Shown here: positions 19,014 to 27,508 of the stretch, in pieces
Layout of the letters: each line of letters opens with the position of its first letter
Position numbering within the stretch: position 1 is the first letter of the stretch
NCBI GenBank assembly: GCA_014763715.1
Contig: JACXUV010000004.1
Coordinates: 85,496 to 149,495, forward strand
From: Rhodobacterales bacterium
Lineage (GTDB): Bacteria; Pseudomonadota; Alphaproteobacteria; Caulobacterales; Hyphomonadaceae
Reading direction: 5' to 3'
DNA length: 64,000 nucleotides
The notes under the pieces: model-generated
Databases searched by the model: none
What the model saw: only the letters and a program-made list of their open reading frames with translations
What the model was told of the DNA's origin: nothing
Position numbers and translations under genes: made by a program

Positions 19014-19728
19014 GGCAGGTCAGCCACATGTCGGCATCCTTCAGCGCCTGCGGATCACCGACATGCAGCCAGAAGCGATCCAGAACCACGCCATGCAGGC
19101 GTTTCTGTTCTATCAGCGGCGCCCAGACGCGAAGCGCCGAAAAGCGCTCAATGGGCTCATGGTCGTAAAGCTGGGGCCGGATAATACGCAGGCCGCAAAA
19201 GGCATATGGCGCACTCGGCGCATCACCCCGGCGCGTCATGCTGCCGTCAGCATGACGGAAGAAGTCCCCTGCGCCGCCAAATCCCAGCGTGCGGCCAATA
19301 TCCGCCACCAGCAGCAGCGCATCCATGGTCTCCGGGTCAAACGCATCGGCCAGCGCAAGGATGGGGTCTGGCCCGGTCGGCTCCCAGAAGGCATCGGTGT
19401 TGGCAACCAGGATAGGATCATCGCCCAGAAGCGGCCGGGCCTTGGCCAGCGCGCCACCGGTTTCCAGCACCTCCCCGCGCTCGTCTGAAATCACGATCTC
19501 GATATCGTTGCGGCTCTTCAGATGCGCTTCCACCTGATCCGCCAGGTAGTGGACATTGACCACGGCCCGTTTCACGCCTGCAGCGACCAGCGGGTCCAGC
19601 ATCCTGTCGATCAGCGCCTTGCCGCGCACCTTGATCAACGGCTTCGGGCAATCGTCTGTCAGCGGCCGCATACGCGTGCCGAGACCAGCTGCCAACACCA
19701 TGGCGGTGTGAGGGACAGGTGCGCTCAT
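19003..19728 (-). CDS. murU: N-acetylmuramate-1-phosphate uridylyltransferase (MurU-like nucleotidyltransferase)
   Basis: 241 residues. MurU converts MurNAc-1-phosphate and UTP to UDP-MurNAc in the cell-wall recycling bypass that leads to intrinsic fosfomycin tolerance in Pseudomonas. The nucleotidyltransferase signature is MVLAAGLGTRMRPLTDDCPKPL (residues 10-31). It is followed by ETGGALAKA and by VANTDAFW, the metal-binding region. The call as MurU rather than a general sugar-phosphate nucleotidyltransferase rests on length and on the gene directly upstream, an AmgK-like kinase, which supplies the substrate. The start codon immediately follows the amgK stop. Confidence 0.88.
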   Translation of the reverse strand: MSAPVPHTAMVLAAGLGTRMRPLTDDCPKPLIKVRGKALIDRMLDPLVAAGVKRAVVNVHYLADQVEAHLKSRNDIEIVISDERGEVLETGGALAKARPLLGDDPILVANTDAFWEPTGPDPILALADAFDPETMDALLLVADIGRTLGFGGAGDFFRHADGSMTRRGDAPSAPYAFCGLRIIRPQLYDHEPIERFSALRVWAPLIEQKRLHGVVLDRFWLHVGDPQALKDADMWLTCHGG

Positions 19729-20820
19729 TCAGAAGCCCTCGAAAACGAATGGGGTCGTGCGCCGTACGAAGGCGTTCATGTCCTTAAGCGCAGGATGTGA
19801 CAGGTTTCGGGCAAGAATGGCCAGCTGGCGCGGCTGAAACAGGCCGTAGCGCGGCTTGCCATCCCGGTGTTGCAGCCTGGAGAAGACACCCGCGATGCGC
19901 AGAGCATTCAGGGCGCCGATTACGGCCAGCCGCTCGTCGAACGCCTCACGCGACTTGCCGGTCTCGTCCAGATAATGACGGATGGCCGCTTCAGCGGCTT
20001 CAGGAGAAACTGCACGGCGGGCATCCTGCGTCAGCATCGCCATGTCCCAGGCGTCCCAGCCGCGCACGGCATCCTGAAAGTCCAGCAGGCCCAATTCGCC
20101 ATTGCCCAGCCACAGCAGGTTCTCGGCATGGAAGTCCCGAAGCGTGAACGTCCGGGGAAACGCCATGGCCTGCCCGATCAGCTGGTCGCGCACCTTGTTC
20201 CACTCTTCCCGTTCCGTCCCTTCCAGCGGCCCGCCACCCCGCTCGGCACGCAGCCAGTCGGCATAGAGGTCTGCATTCGACATCAGGGCCAGCCGGTCGA
20301 AATCCAGGATCGGCCACATGTCGACACCATTCGACAGGACCTCTGGCGCCTCCTCACGGTGGAGTTCGGCGAGAATGCCAGCCGCTGTGACATAGGCGGT
20401 GTGTTCGTCGATATGGCCCGCCTCGATCTGGCGGGCGATTTCCAGGTTCTCGCCAAAGTCCTCGATCAGGGCGAAGCCATGCGCACTGTCATGCGCAATG
20501 ATGTCCGGCGCCCGGAAGCCGCGATGGCGGAGATAGTTTGCGATCAGGACGAAGGCATCGACCCGCGAGGCGGCAAGACGGGTAGAGGCGTTCCAGCCCA
20601 TCGCGATACGCGTGGCATCGTCTGCATCCGGCGGGCACGGGCTGTCTTCCACATTCGGCGCATCCATGAGCATGGCCCGCGTGCCGTCCGGCCGGACGAG
20701 ACGGATATAGCGCCGGGTGGACGCATCCTGGCCCAGAGGGAACTGGTCGGCGTCCTCCCAGCCTGCACGGGCCAGAAAGGCATCAATTTCTGCGGCGCGG
20801 CCTGCTTCGTCAAAACCCAT
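19729..20820 (-). CDS. amgK: N-acetylmuramate/N-acetylglucosamine kinase (AmgK-like aminoglycoside phosphotransferase family)
   Basis: 363 residues. AmgK phosphorylates the anomeric hydroxyl of MurNAc and GlcNAc recovered from peptidoglycan turnover. Protein-kinase-like fold motifs are present: the catalytic loop LRDFHAENLLWL (about residues 227-238) and the metal-binding LLDFQDAVRGWDAWD (about 245-259). The N-terminal region has LGQDASTRRYIRLV, matching the phosphate-binding strand pair of the family. It overlaps tsaE by 11 nt at its 5' end and abuts murU at its 3' end. The tsaE-amgK-murU order is frequent in alphaproteobacteria and supports the assignment. Confidence 0.88.
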   Translation of the reverse strand: MGFDEAGRAAEIDAFLARAGWEDADQFPLGQDASTRRYIRLVRPDGTRAMLMDAPNVEDSPCPPDADDATRIAMGWNASTRLAASRVDAFVLIANYLRHRGFRAPDIIAHDSAHGFALIEDFGENLEIARQIEAGHIDEHTAYVTAAGILAELHREEAPEVLSNGVDMWPILDFDRLALMSNADLYADWLRAERGGGPLEGTEREEWNKVRDQLIGQAMAFPRTFTLRDFHAENLLWLGNGELGLLDFQDAVRGWDAWDMAMLTQDARRAVSPEAAEAAIRHYLDETGKSREAFDERLAVIGALNALRIAGVFSRLQHRDGKPRYGLFQPRQLAILARNLSHPALKDMNAFVRRTTPFVFEGF

Positions 20821-21265
20821 GAAGACGTGTCTGCCAGCCTTCGCCGCGCGGTTCCAGTGTCACGCGCCGCCCTTCCCCAAGGATTTCGATGGTCACATCC
20901 AGCCGCCATTCCGGAAGATAGTCCCCCGCCTTGTCCGGCCACTCGATCAGGGCAATCCCGTCCTGGGTCTCGTCCCATCCGAGTTCGATCACCTCTTCAG
21001 GCGATTTCAGGCGGTAAAGGTCGAAGTGCCAGATCGGCAGTGGTCCGGTATCGTACAGCTGAACGAGGGTATAAGTCGGGCTTGGTACGTCCATAGTCCC
21101 GCTATAGTCCGCTATAAGCCCGCGGGAGAACGTGGTTTTCCCTGCCCCAAGATCCCCATGAAGGGCGATTACATCCCCAGCCTGCAGCAAGCCGGCGACA
21201 CGTGCCCCAACGTCACGCAGGGAAGCCTCGTCTGGACATTCGAGAATCACTGTCATCTCATGCAT
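20810..21265 (-). CDS. tsaE: tRNA threonylcarbamoyladenosine biosynthesis ATPase TsaE
   Basis: About 151 residues. TsaE is the ATPase that works with TsaB and TsaD to form t6A at position 37 of ANN-decoding tRNAs. The Walker A motif GDLGAGKTTFSRG lies at about residues 37-49. PSPTYTLVQLY, HFDLYRL and ELGWDE follow in the normal order. The start is uncertain: ATG at 21265 or at 21256 both fit the family length. Neither has a clear ribosome site, and the frame is open further upstream into the divergent promoter. It is the first gene of the overlapping tsaE-amgK-murU-addB-addA series. Confidence 0.9.
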   Translation of the reverse strand: MHEMTVILECPDEASLRDVGARVAGLLQAGDVIALHGDLGAGKTTFSRGLIADYSGTMDVPSPTYTLVQLYDTGPLPIWHFDLYRLKSPEEVIELGWDETQDGIALIEWPDKAGDYLPEWRLDVTIEILGEGRRVTLEPRGEGWQTRLHGF

Positions 21266-21394
21266 ATAAAGCTGCTGCGCTAATTCGTGCCATGGATTCA
21301 CGGTGCCTTGCACTGTAACTGGCCACGATATAAAAGACTGAAAACGTGACGCATGCGTCATAAATAAATGCAATACCCTGAGGGAGGGACTGGT

Positions 21395-22642
21395 TTGGAT
21401 CTTTCAGACGCATCGCAGATCGTCTTGATCGGCGGCGGACAAGCTGCCGCACAGGCCGTGCAGTCCCTGCGGATGGGAGGCTATACCGGCAAGCTGACCC
21501 TTGTTGGCGACGAACCTGCCCTGCCATACCAGCGCCCCCCACTCTCGAAAGCTTACATGAAGGGTGAGTTCGCCGAAGAACGCCTCTTCTTCAAGCCGGC
21601 CGCCTGGTACGAAGACAATGGAGTCGAACTGATCCTCTCGACCCGCGCCACGAAGATCGACCGTGCCACGCAGATCGTCGAACTCGAACACGGCGCCACG
21701 CTGACCTATGACGCGCTGATCCTGTGCACCGGCTCACGCCCACGTCCGCTGCCCGTAAAGGGTGCAGACCTTGGAAACGTGTTTGACCTGCGCGGTCTCG
21801 CCGATGTGGACCGGATCCAGCCGAACATGGTGACCGGACGCCGGATGGTGATCATCGGTGCAGGCTATATCGGCCTCGAAGCCGCTGCCGTCGCCCGGCA
21901 AATGGGGCTGGAAGTCACCGTTCTGGAGATGGCCGACCGCGTGCTTGCCCGCGTGACCAGCCCAACGATGAGCGCCTTCTATGAGAAGGAACACCGTGCC
22001 CATGGTGTCACCATTCTCACCGGCGCGCGCCTGGACCACCTGGAAGGCGAAAACGGCAAGGTTACCGCCGCAGTCCTGGCTGATGGCACGAAACTCCCTG
22101 CCGATCTGGTCCTGGCCGGCATCGGCATCCTCCCGAATATCGAACTCGCCAGGGATGCCGGACTGACCATCGACAACGGGATCGCGACCGACCGGGACGC
22201 ACGCACTTCTGATCCGCGTATTTTCGCTGCGGGGGACTGCGCAAGCCGCCCACTGGTCCATTATGGTCATACCGGACGCCTCGAAAGCGTTCATAACGCC
22301 ATTGAACAGGGCAAGCTGGCAGCGGCAGCCATTCTCGGCAAACCGCGTCCGCCGGAAGACTGCCCATGGTTCTGGTCAGACCAGTATGACCTGAAGCTCC
22401 AGATCGCCGGTCTCAACCAGGGACATGACGAAATCGTCGTTCGCGGGAACCCGGATGAACTGAAGTTCGCCGTCTTCTATCTGCGCAATGGCACGCTGAT
22501 CGCGGTCGACGCGGTAAACAGCCCGCCGGAATTCCTGGCGTCAAAGAAATTGATCATGACGGGTTCAAAGGTTGCACCTGACATGCTCAAGGATACGTCC
22601 ATCTCAATGAAAGACATCGCTGCGGCCGCCGCCACAGCCTAA
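21395..22642 (+). CDS. FAD-dependent ferredoxin reductase (putidaredoxin-reductase type)
   Basis: About 415 residues. It transfers electrons from NAD(P)H through FAD to the [2Fe-2S] ferredoxin encoded directly downstream, usually serving a cytochrome P450 or a ring hydroxylase. Visible motifs are the FAD Rossmann [14 protein letters not shown] near the N-terminus, PYQRPPLSK, the NAD-binding [16 protein letters not shown] (about 152-167) and the second FAD motif FAAGDCA. I prefer a TTG start at 21395 because GGGAGGG lies 6 nt upstream. An ATG 27 nt earlier (21368) has no ribosome site. No oxygenase gene is adjacent. Confidence 0.9.
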   Translation: MDLSDASQIVLIGGGQAAAQAVQSLRMGGYTGKLTLVGDEPALPYQRPPLSKAYMKGEFAEERLFFKPAAWYEDNGVELILSTRATKIDRATQIVELEHGATLTYDALILCTGSRPRPLPVKGADLGNVFDLRGLADVDRIQPNMVTGRRMVIIGAGYIGLEAAAVARQMGLEVTVLEMADRVLARVTSPTMSAFYEKEHRAHGVTILTGARLDHLEGENGKVTAAVLADGTKLPADLVLAGIGILPNIELARDAGLTIDNGIATDRDARTSDPRIFAAGDCASRPLVHYGHTGRLESVHNAIEQGKLAAAAILGKPRPPEDCPWFWSDQYDLKLQIAGLNQGHDEIVVRGNPDELKFAVFYLRNGTLIAVDAVNSPPEFLASKKLIMTGSKVAPDMLKDTSISMKDIAAAAATA

Positions 22643-22658
22643 GGAGACCAAAAAGCCG

Positions 22659-22979
22659 ATGCCGAAGATCACCTATATCGACCACGAGGGCAACGAACGC
22701 ACCGTCGAGGCGAAGAATGGCGAATCCGTGATGGAAGCCGCCATCAAGAACTCCATCCCCGGCATTGATGCTGATTGCGGCGGAGCTTGTGCCTGCGCCA
22801 CCTGCCACGTCTATGTGGACACTGCCTTCATGGACAAGGTGGGCGAGCAACAGGAGATGGAGAAGTCGATGCTCGACTTCGCTGAGAATGTTCAGGAAAA
22901 CTCGCGCCTGTCCTGCCAGATCACCGTCTCCGACGAGCTGGACGGCCTGCGCGTGACCACCCCGGAAAGCCAGCACTAG
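22659..22979 (+). CDS. [2Fe-2S] ferredoxin, adrenodoxin/putidaredoxin type
   Basis: 106 residues. The cluster ligands are Cys40, Cys46, Cys49 and Cys86 in the pattern C-x5-C-x2-C-x36-C; an extra cysteine sits at 44. The [20 protein letters not shown] segment is characteristic of the vertebrate-type ferredoxin branch used by bacterial P450 systems or iron-sulfur assembly. It starts 16 nt after the ferredoxin reductase stop with AAGGAG upstream, and a terminator follows it. The two genes therefore form a two-gene electron-transfer operon. Confidence 0.93.
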   Translation: MPKITYIDHEGNERTVEAKNGESVMEAAIKNSIPGIDADCGGACACATCHVYVDTAFMDKVGEQQEMEKSMLDFAENVQENSRLSCQITVSDELDGLRVTTPESQH

Positions 22980-23005
22980 TCTGTTTTTCCCCTCAAAATT
23001 CAGCA

Positions 23006-23034
23006 CCCCGGCCCTCCACAGGCCGGGGTCTTTA
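23006..23034 (+). terminator. Rho-independent terminator of ferredoxin operon
   Basis: A perfect 8-bp stem CCCCGGCC / GGCCGGGG with a 7-nt loop is followed by TCTTTATTT. It begins 26 nt after the ferredoxin stop. Confidence 0.8.
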
Positions 23035-23123
23035 TTTCTGCTTCCGCTCCCCTTGCGAAACGGGTTGGTTCCGAAAAGGAATGCGTCTAGGCAAATATCA
23101 AAGCCGCAATTCCGGACCCGATC

Positions 23124-23912
23124 ATGGACTATACTGACCTTCTCACTTCCATCGCCTTCAACGCTGACCAGTCTTCCCGCGTCACCGTGCCGGAAGACTG
23201 GATGCAGGGCCGCACGACCTATGGCGGCCTGACCGCGGCGCTCTGCCTGAAAGCGGCATTACCGCTTGCGGGTGACCGTCCGCTACGTTCGGCTCAGGTG
23301 GCCTTTGTAGGCCCCGCCTCCGGAGAGCTCGTGTCAGTCCCGACCATACTGCGCGAAGGAAAGAATACGGCCTTTATTTCCGTGCGCATGCACGGGCCAG
23401 ATGGCGTGGTGGCCGAATGTATCTTCGCTTTCGGAACAGCGCGGGATTCCAGCCTGGACTTTTCCAACATGGCTGCACCTTCAGTGACCCTGCCGGATGA
23501 AACGCCGCAATTCTTTCCGGACGCAACCCGCCGCCCGGCATTCTCGCACCACTTCAACGTGCGCCTCGCCAAGGGTGGACGCCCGATCAGCGGCGCACCA
23601 GATGGAGAAATCGTGTTGTGGCTGCGTCACAGGGACGAGAAAGCCCCGATGGATGCTGTGACCCTGCTTTCCATTGCGGACTCTCCGCCGCCGGCAGCAT
23701 TGTCCATGCTGACGGCGCCTGCACGCATCAGCTCCATGACCTGGATGGCAGAATTCCTGACAGACGACATTTCGACAGAGGATGGCTGGTTCCTCGCCCA
23801 GCACATCGCGCAAACAGCACAGCAGGGCTATTCCAGTCAGGCCATGCGCCTTTGGAACACCAAAGGAGAACCAATGATGGTGGGCCGCCAGACAATCGCA
23901 GTGTTCGGCTAA
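23124..23912 (+). CDS. Acyl-CoA thioesterase family protein (double hotdog)
   Basis: 262 residues. Members hydrolyse acyl-CoA thioesters and consist of two hotdog domains. The N-terminal half contains VPEDWMQGRTTYGGLTAALCLKA, the substrate-binding helix region typical of the thioesterase-like superfamily. It is followed by RSAQVAFVGPASGELVSVPTILREGKNTAFISVRM. The C-terminal half, with SSMTWMAEFLTDD, GWFLAQHIAQTAQQGYSSQAMRLWNTKGEPMMVGRQTIAVFG, is the second hotdog that ends in the usual SQ..LWD/N..G.....QT signature. It ends 3 nt before the convergent TIR gene. The natural acyl substrate is unknown. Confidence 0.85.
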   Translation: MDYTDLLTSIAFNADQSSRVTVPEDWMQGRTTYGGLTAALCLKAALPLAGDRPLRSAQVAFVGPASGELVSVPTILREGKNTAFISVRMHGPDGVVAECIFAFGTARDSSLDFSNMAAPSVTLPDETPQFFPDATRRPAFSHHFNVRLAKGGRPISGAPDGEIVLWLRHRDEKAPMDAVTLLSIADSPPPAALSMLTAPARISSMTWMAEFLTDDISTEDGWFLAQHIAQTAQQGYSSQAMRLWNTKGEPMMVGRQTIAVFG

Positions 23913-23915
23913 GGT

Positions 23916-24878
23916 CTACTCGTCTTCCGCGGGCGCCGTGTCATCAATGATCGGGCCATGGCCCATACCGATATCAACGGGGCCCTGCTCCACGAATTCC
24001 ACCATATCGCGGGGAACCGTGCCGGCTGGACATGCCGCAATAACCGGCTGGGCATTTCCAATGGCCGGAAGCCGCGTTTCGGCCCGCTCCACGGGCTGAG
24101 ATCTGACAACCAGGCTGAACAGGAAGATCGCCGCAATGGCGATGCCGATCGCGGCTATCGTCCAGTTTCCATAGACGGGATCCACATCAGGCTGCACGAC
24201 AGTCGTCGGCGTGGTGCGGGCATTGGCAGAGGCGCGTGCCACTGCAGCAGAAACGCCCGTCGTGGATTTCGCCGGAAGGTGACCATTGCCATTCCGGATC
24301 GTCGTTGCTGCAAGGCTGGCAGCTTCCACGGCTTCCTTGGCCGGCTCCGGCTTGATACCGAGCGCCTTCTCTCGTTTCTGGCGTTCGGCGATGGCGAGCG
24401 GGTCATCCGGATGGGCCTCAAGCCACGCATCGCGTGCTTCGTCATCCTTGGAACCGAGCTTCATCCATGCCCGAAGGTCCGTCCGGCCTGTTCGCTCAGC
24501 CAGTTCCTCAACCAGCTTGTAGAAACCTTCCGGCATCTTGCGGGAGGTGAACCCTTCCAGCGAGAACCGCTTGGCCTTGCGATAGGGCTCGTAAGGGATC
24601 GTTTTGTCGATACCTGCATGCACCAGCATGCCATCGCGGGAATTGCCGACGGCGGCGGCTGCGCGGACCCAGTCATTCTTTACTGAATTCGCGGACCACA
24701 GGACGAGCATGTTGCCGGATTTGCCGGCATCGCGCGCATCTTTTGCGTCGAAAATATCGTCCTCCGTTTGTTTCTGATTGAAACGAACGGTGAATTTGAG
24801 CGAACGGAGACGACGGGCGACAAGCTTCGCCATGTCGAAGTCTTCCGGCACAGTCACAAGAAAGACGTCATAAGCCAT
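23916..24878 (-). CDS. TIR-like domain protein with single C-terminal membrane anchor
   Basis: 320 residues. The N-terminal 130 residues have TIR-type features: YDVFLVTVPEDFDMAKLVARRL as the first strand and helix, and NMLVLWSANSVKNDWVRAA (about 56-74) as the region that holds the active site in NAD-hydrolysing TIRs. There the common W-x3-E glutamate is replaced by alanine (W70, A74), so NADase activity is doubtful. Residues 140-175 are charged and helical (DDEARDAWLEAHPDDPLAIAERQKREKALG). An Ala/Thr-rich linker leads to one membrane helix at about 239-258 (WTIAAIGIAIAAIFLFSLVV). A tail of about 60 residues with an acidic end follows. Without a signal peptide the TIR part should be cytoplasmic. 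No defence gene is adjacent; the function is unknown. Confidence 0.75.
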   Translation of the reverse strand: MAYDVFLVTVPEDFDMAKLVARRLRSLKFTVRFNQKQTEDDIFDAKDARDAGKSGNMLVLWSANSVKNDWVRAAAAVGNSRDGMLVHAGIDKTIPYEPYRKAKRFSLEGFTSRKMPEGFYKLVEELAERTGRTDLRAWMKLGSKDDEARDAWLEAHPDDPLAIAERQKREKALGIKPEPAKEAVEAASLAATTIRNGNGHLPAKSTTGVSAAVARASANARTTPTTVVQPDVDPVYGNWTIAAIGIAIAAIFLFSLVVRSQPVERAETRLPAIGNAQPVIAACPAGTVPRDMVEFVEQGPVDIGMGHGPIIDDTAPAEDE

Positions 24879-25024
24879 GCATTCTGCCTTGCATTTCGCG
24901 GGCCAACCTTACCCGATGCCCTCCTCTTGAACACCCAATTCCGCCGTCAGGAGAGAAAACCGCCTGTTTTTCCTGCGGGAATAGGGCTATGGCCCCCTCG
25001 GAATCTAAGTTTAAGGAGGCCGGA

Positions 25025-26122
25025 ATGGGCTTCAAATGCGGTATCGTGGGCCTGCCAAATGTGGGCAAATCCACACTTTTCAACGCCCTGACGCAAACAG
25101 CTGCAGCACAGGCGGCGAACTATCCATTCTGCACGATCGAACCGAATGTCGGCGAAGTGGCCGTGCCGGAACCGCGCCTGCCCGAACTCGCCAAGGTCGC
25201 TGGCTCAAAAGAGATCATTCCAGCCCGCATGAACTTTGTGGACATTGCCGGCCTTGTTGAGGGCGCCAGCCAGGGCGAAGGCCTCGGCAACAAATTCCTC
25301 GCCAACATTCGCGAGACCGACGCCATCATCTACGTGCTGCGCTGCTTCGACAATGATGACATCACCCATGTTCGCGGCACGATCGACCCGATTGCCGACT
25401 TTGAAGTCGTTGAAACCGAGCTGATGCTGGCCGACCTCGAAAGTCTCGAAAAGCGCAAGCAGAACGTGATCAAGAAAGCCAATTCCGGCGACAAGGAAGC
25501 CAAGGCACAGGTTGCACTGATCGACCTGGCCCTCGACGAATTGAAAGAAGGTCGCCCAGCCCGCCGCGCCGCTGTGCCGAAAGACGACATCAAGGCTTGG
25601 AACATGCTGCAACTGCTGACCTCCAAGCCGATCCTGTTCGTTGCGAACGTCGATGAAGGCAGCGCCGCCACTGGCAACGACTACTCCAAGCGTGTTGAGC
25701 AACGGGCCCAGGAAGAAGGCGCAGGCTGTGTTGTCATTTCAGCACAAATCGAATCCGAACTCGCGATGCTGGACGAGCCTGACCGGTCCGAATTCCTCCA
25801 AACTCTGGGCCTGGAAGAGCCCGGCCTGACCCGCCTCATCCATGCCGGTTACGACCTGCTGGGCCTGCAAACCTACTTCACCGTCGGCCCGAAAGAGGCC
25901 CGGGCTTGGACGATCCGCAAGGGCTGGACAGCCCCAAAAGCGGCTGGCGTCATCCATGGCGACTTCGAGAAGGGCTTCATCCGCGCTGAAACCATTGCCT
26001 TTGAAGACTATGTCGCCTGCGGCGGTGAAACCGGCGCGAAGGAAGCAGGCAAGATGCGGTCAGAGGGCAAGGACTATGTTGTCCAGGACGGCGATGTCAT
26101 GCTGTTCCGCTTCAACGTCTGA
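25025..26122 (+). CDS. ychF: Redox-regulated ATPase YchF (OLA1 family)
   Basis: 365 residues, standard size. YchF is a universally conserved P-loop NTPase that hydrolyses ATP, binds ribosomes and affects oxidative stress responses. Motifs: GLPNVGKST (residues 9-17) as Walker [21 protein letters not shown] as the switch/DxxG region; FVANVDE in place of the GTPase NKxD motif, which explains ATP preference. The C-terminal TGS domain ends in EDYVACGG...[15 protein letters not shown]. The ATG at 25025 has a perfect AAGGAGG 5 nt upstream; an upstream ATG 36 nt earlier was rejected. Confidence 0.96.
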   Translation: MGFKCGIVGLPNVGKSTLFNALTQTAAAQAANYPFCTIEPNVGEVAVPEPRLPELAKVAGSKEIIPARMNFVDIAGLVEGASQGEGLGNKFLANIRETDAIIYVLRCFDNDDITHVRGTIDPIADFEVVETELMLADLESLEKRKQNVIKKANSGDKEAKAQVALIDLALDELKEGRPARRAAVPKDDIKAWNMLQLLTSKPILFVANVDEGSAATGNDYSKRVEQRAQEEGAGCVVISAQIESELAMLDEPDRSEFLQTLGLEEPGLTRLIHAGYDLLGLQTYFTVGPKEARAWTIRKGWTAPKAAGVIHGDFEKGFIRAETIAFEDYVACGGETGAKEAGKMRSEGKDYVVQDGDVMLFRFNV

Positions 26123-26184
26123 AGCAGGCTGTCATTTCAGGGTTGGGGCTTCTGACAGCCCCGGCCAGGAATGCAAATTCTGGC

Positions 26185-26628
26185 TCACTCCTCATCCAGC
26201 CACTCGTCTGGGATGGAGATGCCGGCCCGTTCGTTATCCCAGGCGATTGAGGTGATTTGCCAGCGCCCATCCAGCCGGGCGAGCGTCAGGAAATTGACGC
26301 CACGCGCCCGGATATCGCGATTGCCCACGCGATAAACCGTCTCATAAGCGCTGCGGATCTGAGCCACCGAGCCGAACTGCGTGCATTCATGACCGATCTC
26401 GACTTCCTTGAAGATCGCCCCCGCCAGATTGGCGTCTGTCGTTTCGATATACTCATCGAACGTCATGCACTTATCTGGTACGATCACATCGATAGCCACG
26501 CCCGCCCGCGTCATCGTCGCCCGGGAGTGATAGAGTTTGCGGAGCGTTTCCCAGTCCCGCTCACCACACGGTTGGGAGATCACGTCATAATGCGTTTTCA
26601 TGATTGCGCGGCTATCGAGGTCACACAT
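26185..26628 (-). CDS. NTF2-like (SnoaL-type) protein of unknown function
   Basis: 147 residues, compatible with a single cone-shaped NTF2-like domain. The features are an N-terminal helix (DWETLRKLYHSRATMTRAGVAIDVIVPDKCMTFDEYIETTDANL) and later strands such as RDIRARGVNFLTLARLDGRWQITSIAWDNER, the usual end of this fold. Many such proteins are polyketide cyclases, dehydratases or ligand-binding proteins; nothing here points to a specific reaction. The ATG at 26628 has GGAG upstream. It lies between ychF (convergent) and the ArsR-like regulator (same strand, 63 nt upstream). Confidence 0.7.
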   Translation of the reverse strand: MCDLDSRAIMKTHYDVISQPCGERDWETLRKLYHSRATMTRAGVAIDVIVPDKCMTFDEYIETTDANLAGAIFKEVEIGHECTQFGSVAQIRSAYETVYRVGNRDIRARGVNFLTLARLDGRWQITSIAWDNERAGISIPDEWLDEE

Positions 26629-26691
26629 TCAAGGCTCCATGATTTCCGTCATTTGGTATTCGCAGGATGGGCCACATGCGTAAGCAAAAGC

Positions 26692-27300
26692 CTATTCGTC
26701 AGCGCCTTCTGCCTTTTCATGCAGCGGTGTCAACGTCCACGAAAAGGCGATCAGGGGCTGGTCCATGTCCCGCTCTTCCCAAAGGATCTCTGCAATGCGT
26801 TCAATGTAGCCATTGATCTCGCGCAATGACTCCGGACTCGGTCGGTTGATCAGCCGGAAAAACCCGAGGTTCCGCTCTGGCCCCTCAAGCTGGACATCCG
26901 GATGGCTTAACCCCTGAACGAAATCCCTGTGGGCCTGACGTGAGAGAATTCCAACGGTCTTGCTGATGGTCTCCCGGTTCTCCGGATCCGCCAGTGCTTT
27001 CTGCAGCCGAATCCTGGGGGCTCTCGTCTCATACAGCACTTCCGTGCGCCGGTTGGATACCTGTGTCCCGGCCTCAACGACCAGGTCAGTCTTCACCAAC
27101 ATGTTGATGTGATAGTAGATTGATGACGGCTGCCGTCCCATAGAAGCCGCGAGATCCTTGATCGACATCGCCCCACGACCGACCAGGTGGTCAATGATGT
27201 CCATCCGGACTGTAGAAGCCAGGCATTCGAGCTGATCCTTCCGGAGAACCCAATAGGTTCCCTTTTCCTCAGATACCGCATTCGCGTTTGACCGTTTCAT
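26692..27300 (-). CDS. ArsR-like winged-helix transcriptional regulator
   Basis: 202 residues. The N-terminal third is a helix-turn-helix domain: LECLASTVRMDIIDHLVGRGAMSIKDLAASMGRQPSSIYYHINMLVKTDLVVEAG, with the recognition helix around PSSIYYHINML. The rest (about residues 95-202) is a helical and mixed domain I do not recognise. It is divergent from an acyl-CoA dehydrogenase/enoyl-CoA hydratase operon and is its likely local regulator. The ATG at 27300 follows GGGGAGGAAA; the frame is open 17 codons further upstream but those codons overlap the ribosome site. Confidence 0.82.
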   Translation of the reverse strand: MKRSNANAVSEEKGTYWVLRKDQLECLASTVRMDIIDHLVGRGAMSIKDLAASMGRQPSSIYYHINMLVKTDLVVEAGTQVSNRRTEVLYETRAPRIRLQKALADPENRETISKTVGILSRQAHRDFVQGLSHPDVQLEGPERNLGFFRLINRPSPESLREINGYIERIAEILWEERDMDQPLIAFSWTLTPLHEKAEGADE

Positions 27301-27508
27301 CAACCCGTTTCCTCCCCACCGGCCTTGTCGGCGGCCTTTCCCCTTGCGCATCGATAGGTCAGAATGTCTGGCTCTGCCAGACTTCTGGAACCTTTTGTGC
27401 CCGTCGGCCCTTCCCCAAGGTCATAAGGTTTCCCGCCTTGCCCGACTCTTTCCCTTGTGGCGTTCTGACTCTCCAGACTGCCATGATAAGGCAGCCGGAG
27501 GAGCGCAA
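27301..27508. promoter_or_regulatory. Divergent control region with two related palindromes
   Basis: 208 bp between the ArsR-like regulator and the acyl-CoA dehydrogenase operon. It holds a perfect 7-3-7 inverted repeat GTCTGGC-TCT-GCCAGAC at 27366-27382. A related degraded copy (TTCTGACTCTCCAGAC) lies around 27463-27478, near the dehydrogenase start. They are candidate operators for the regulator. A further inverted repeat CTGCC-N7-GGCAG (about 27478-27494) lies at the dehydrogenase ribosome site. Confidence 0.45.

Noticed and set aside
26128..26160. Inverted repeat after ychF as a terminator
   Set aside because: The stem GGCTGTCA / TGACAGCC has a long loop and no T run; too weak to call.
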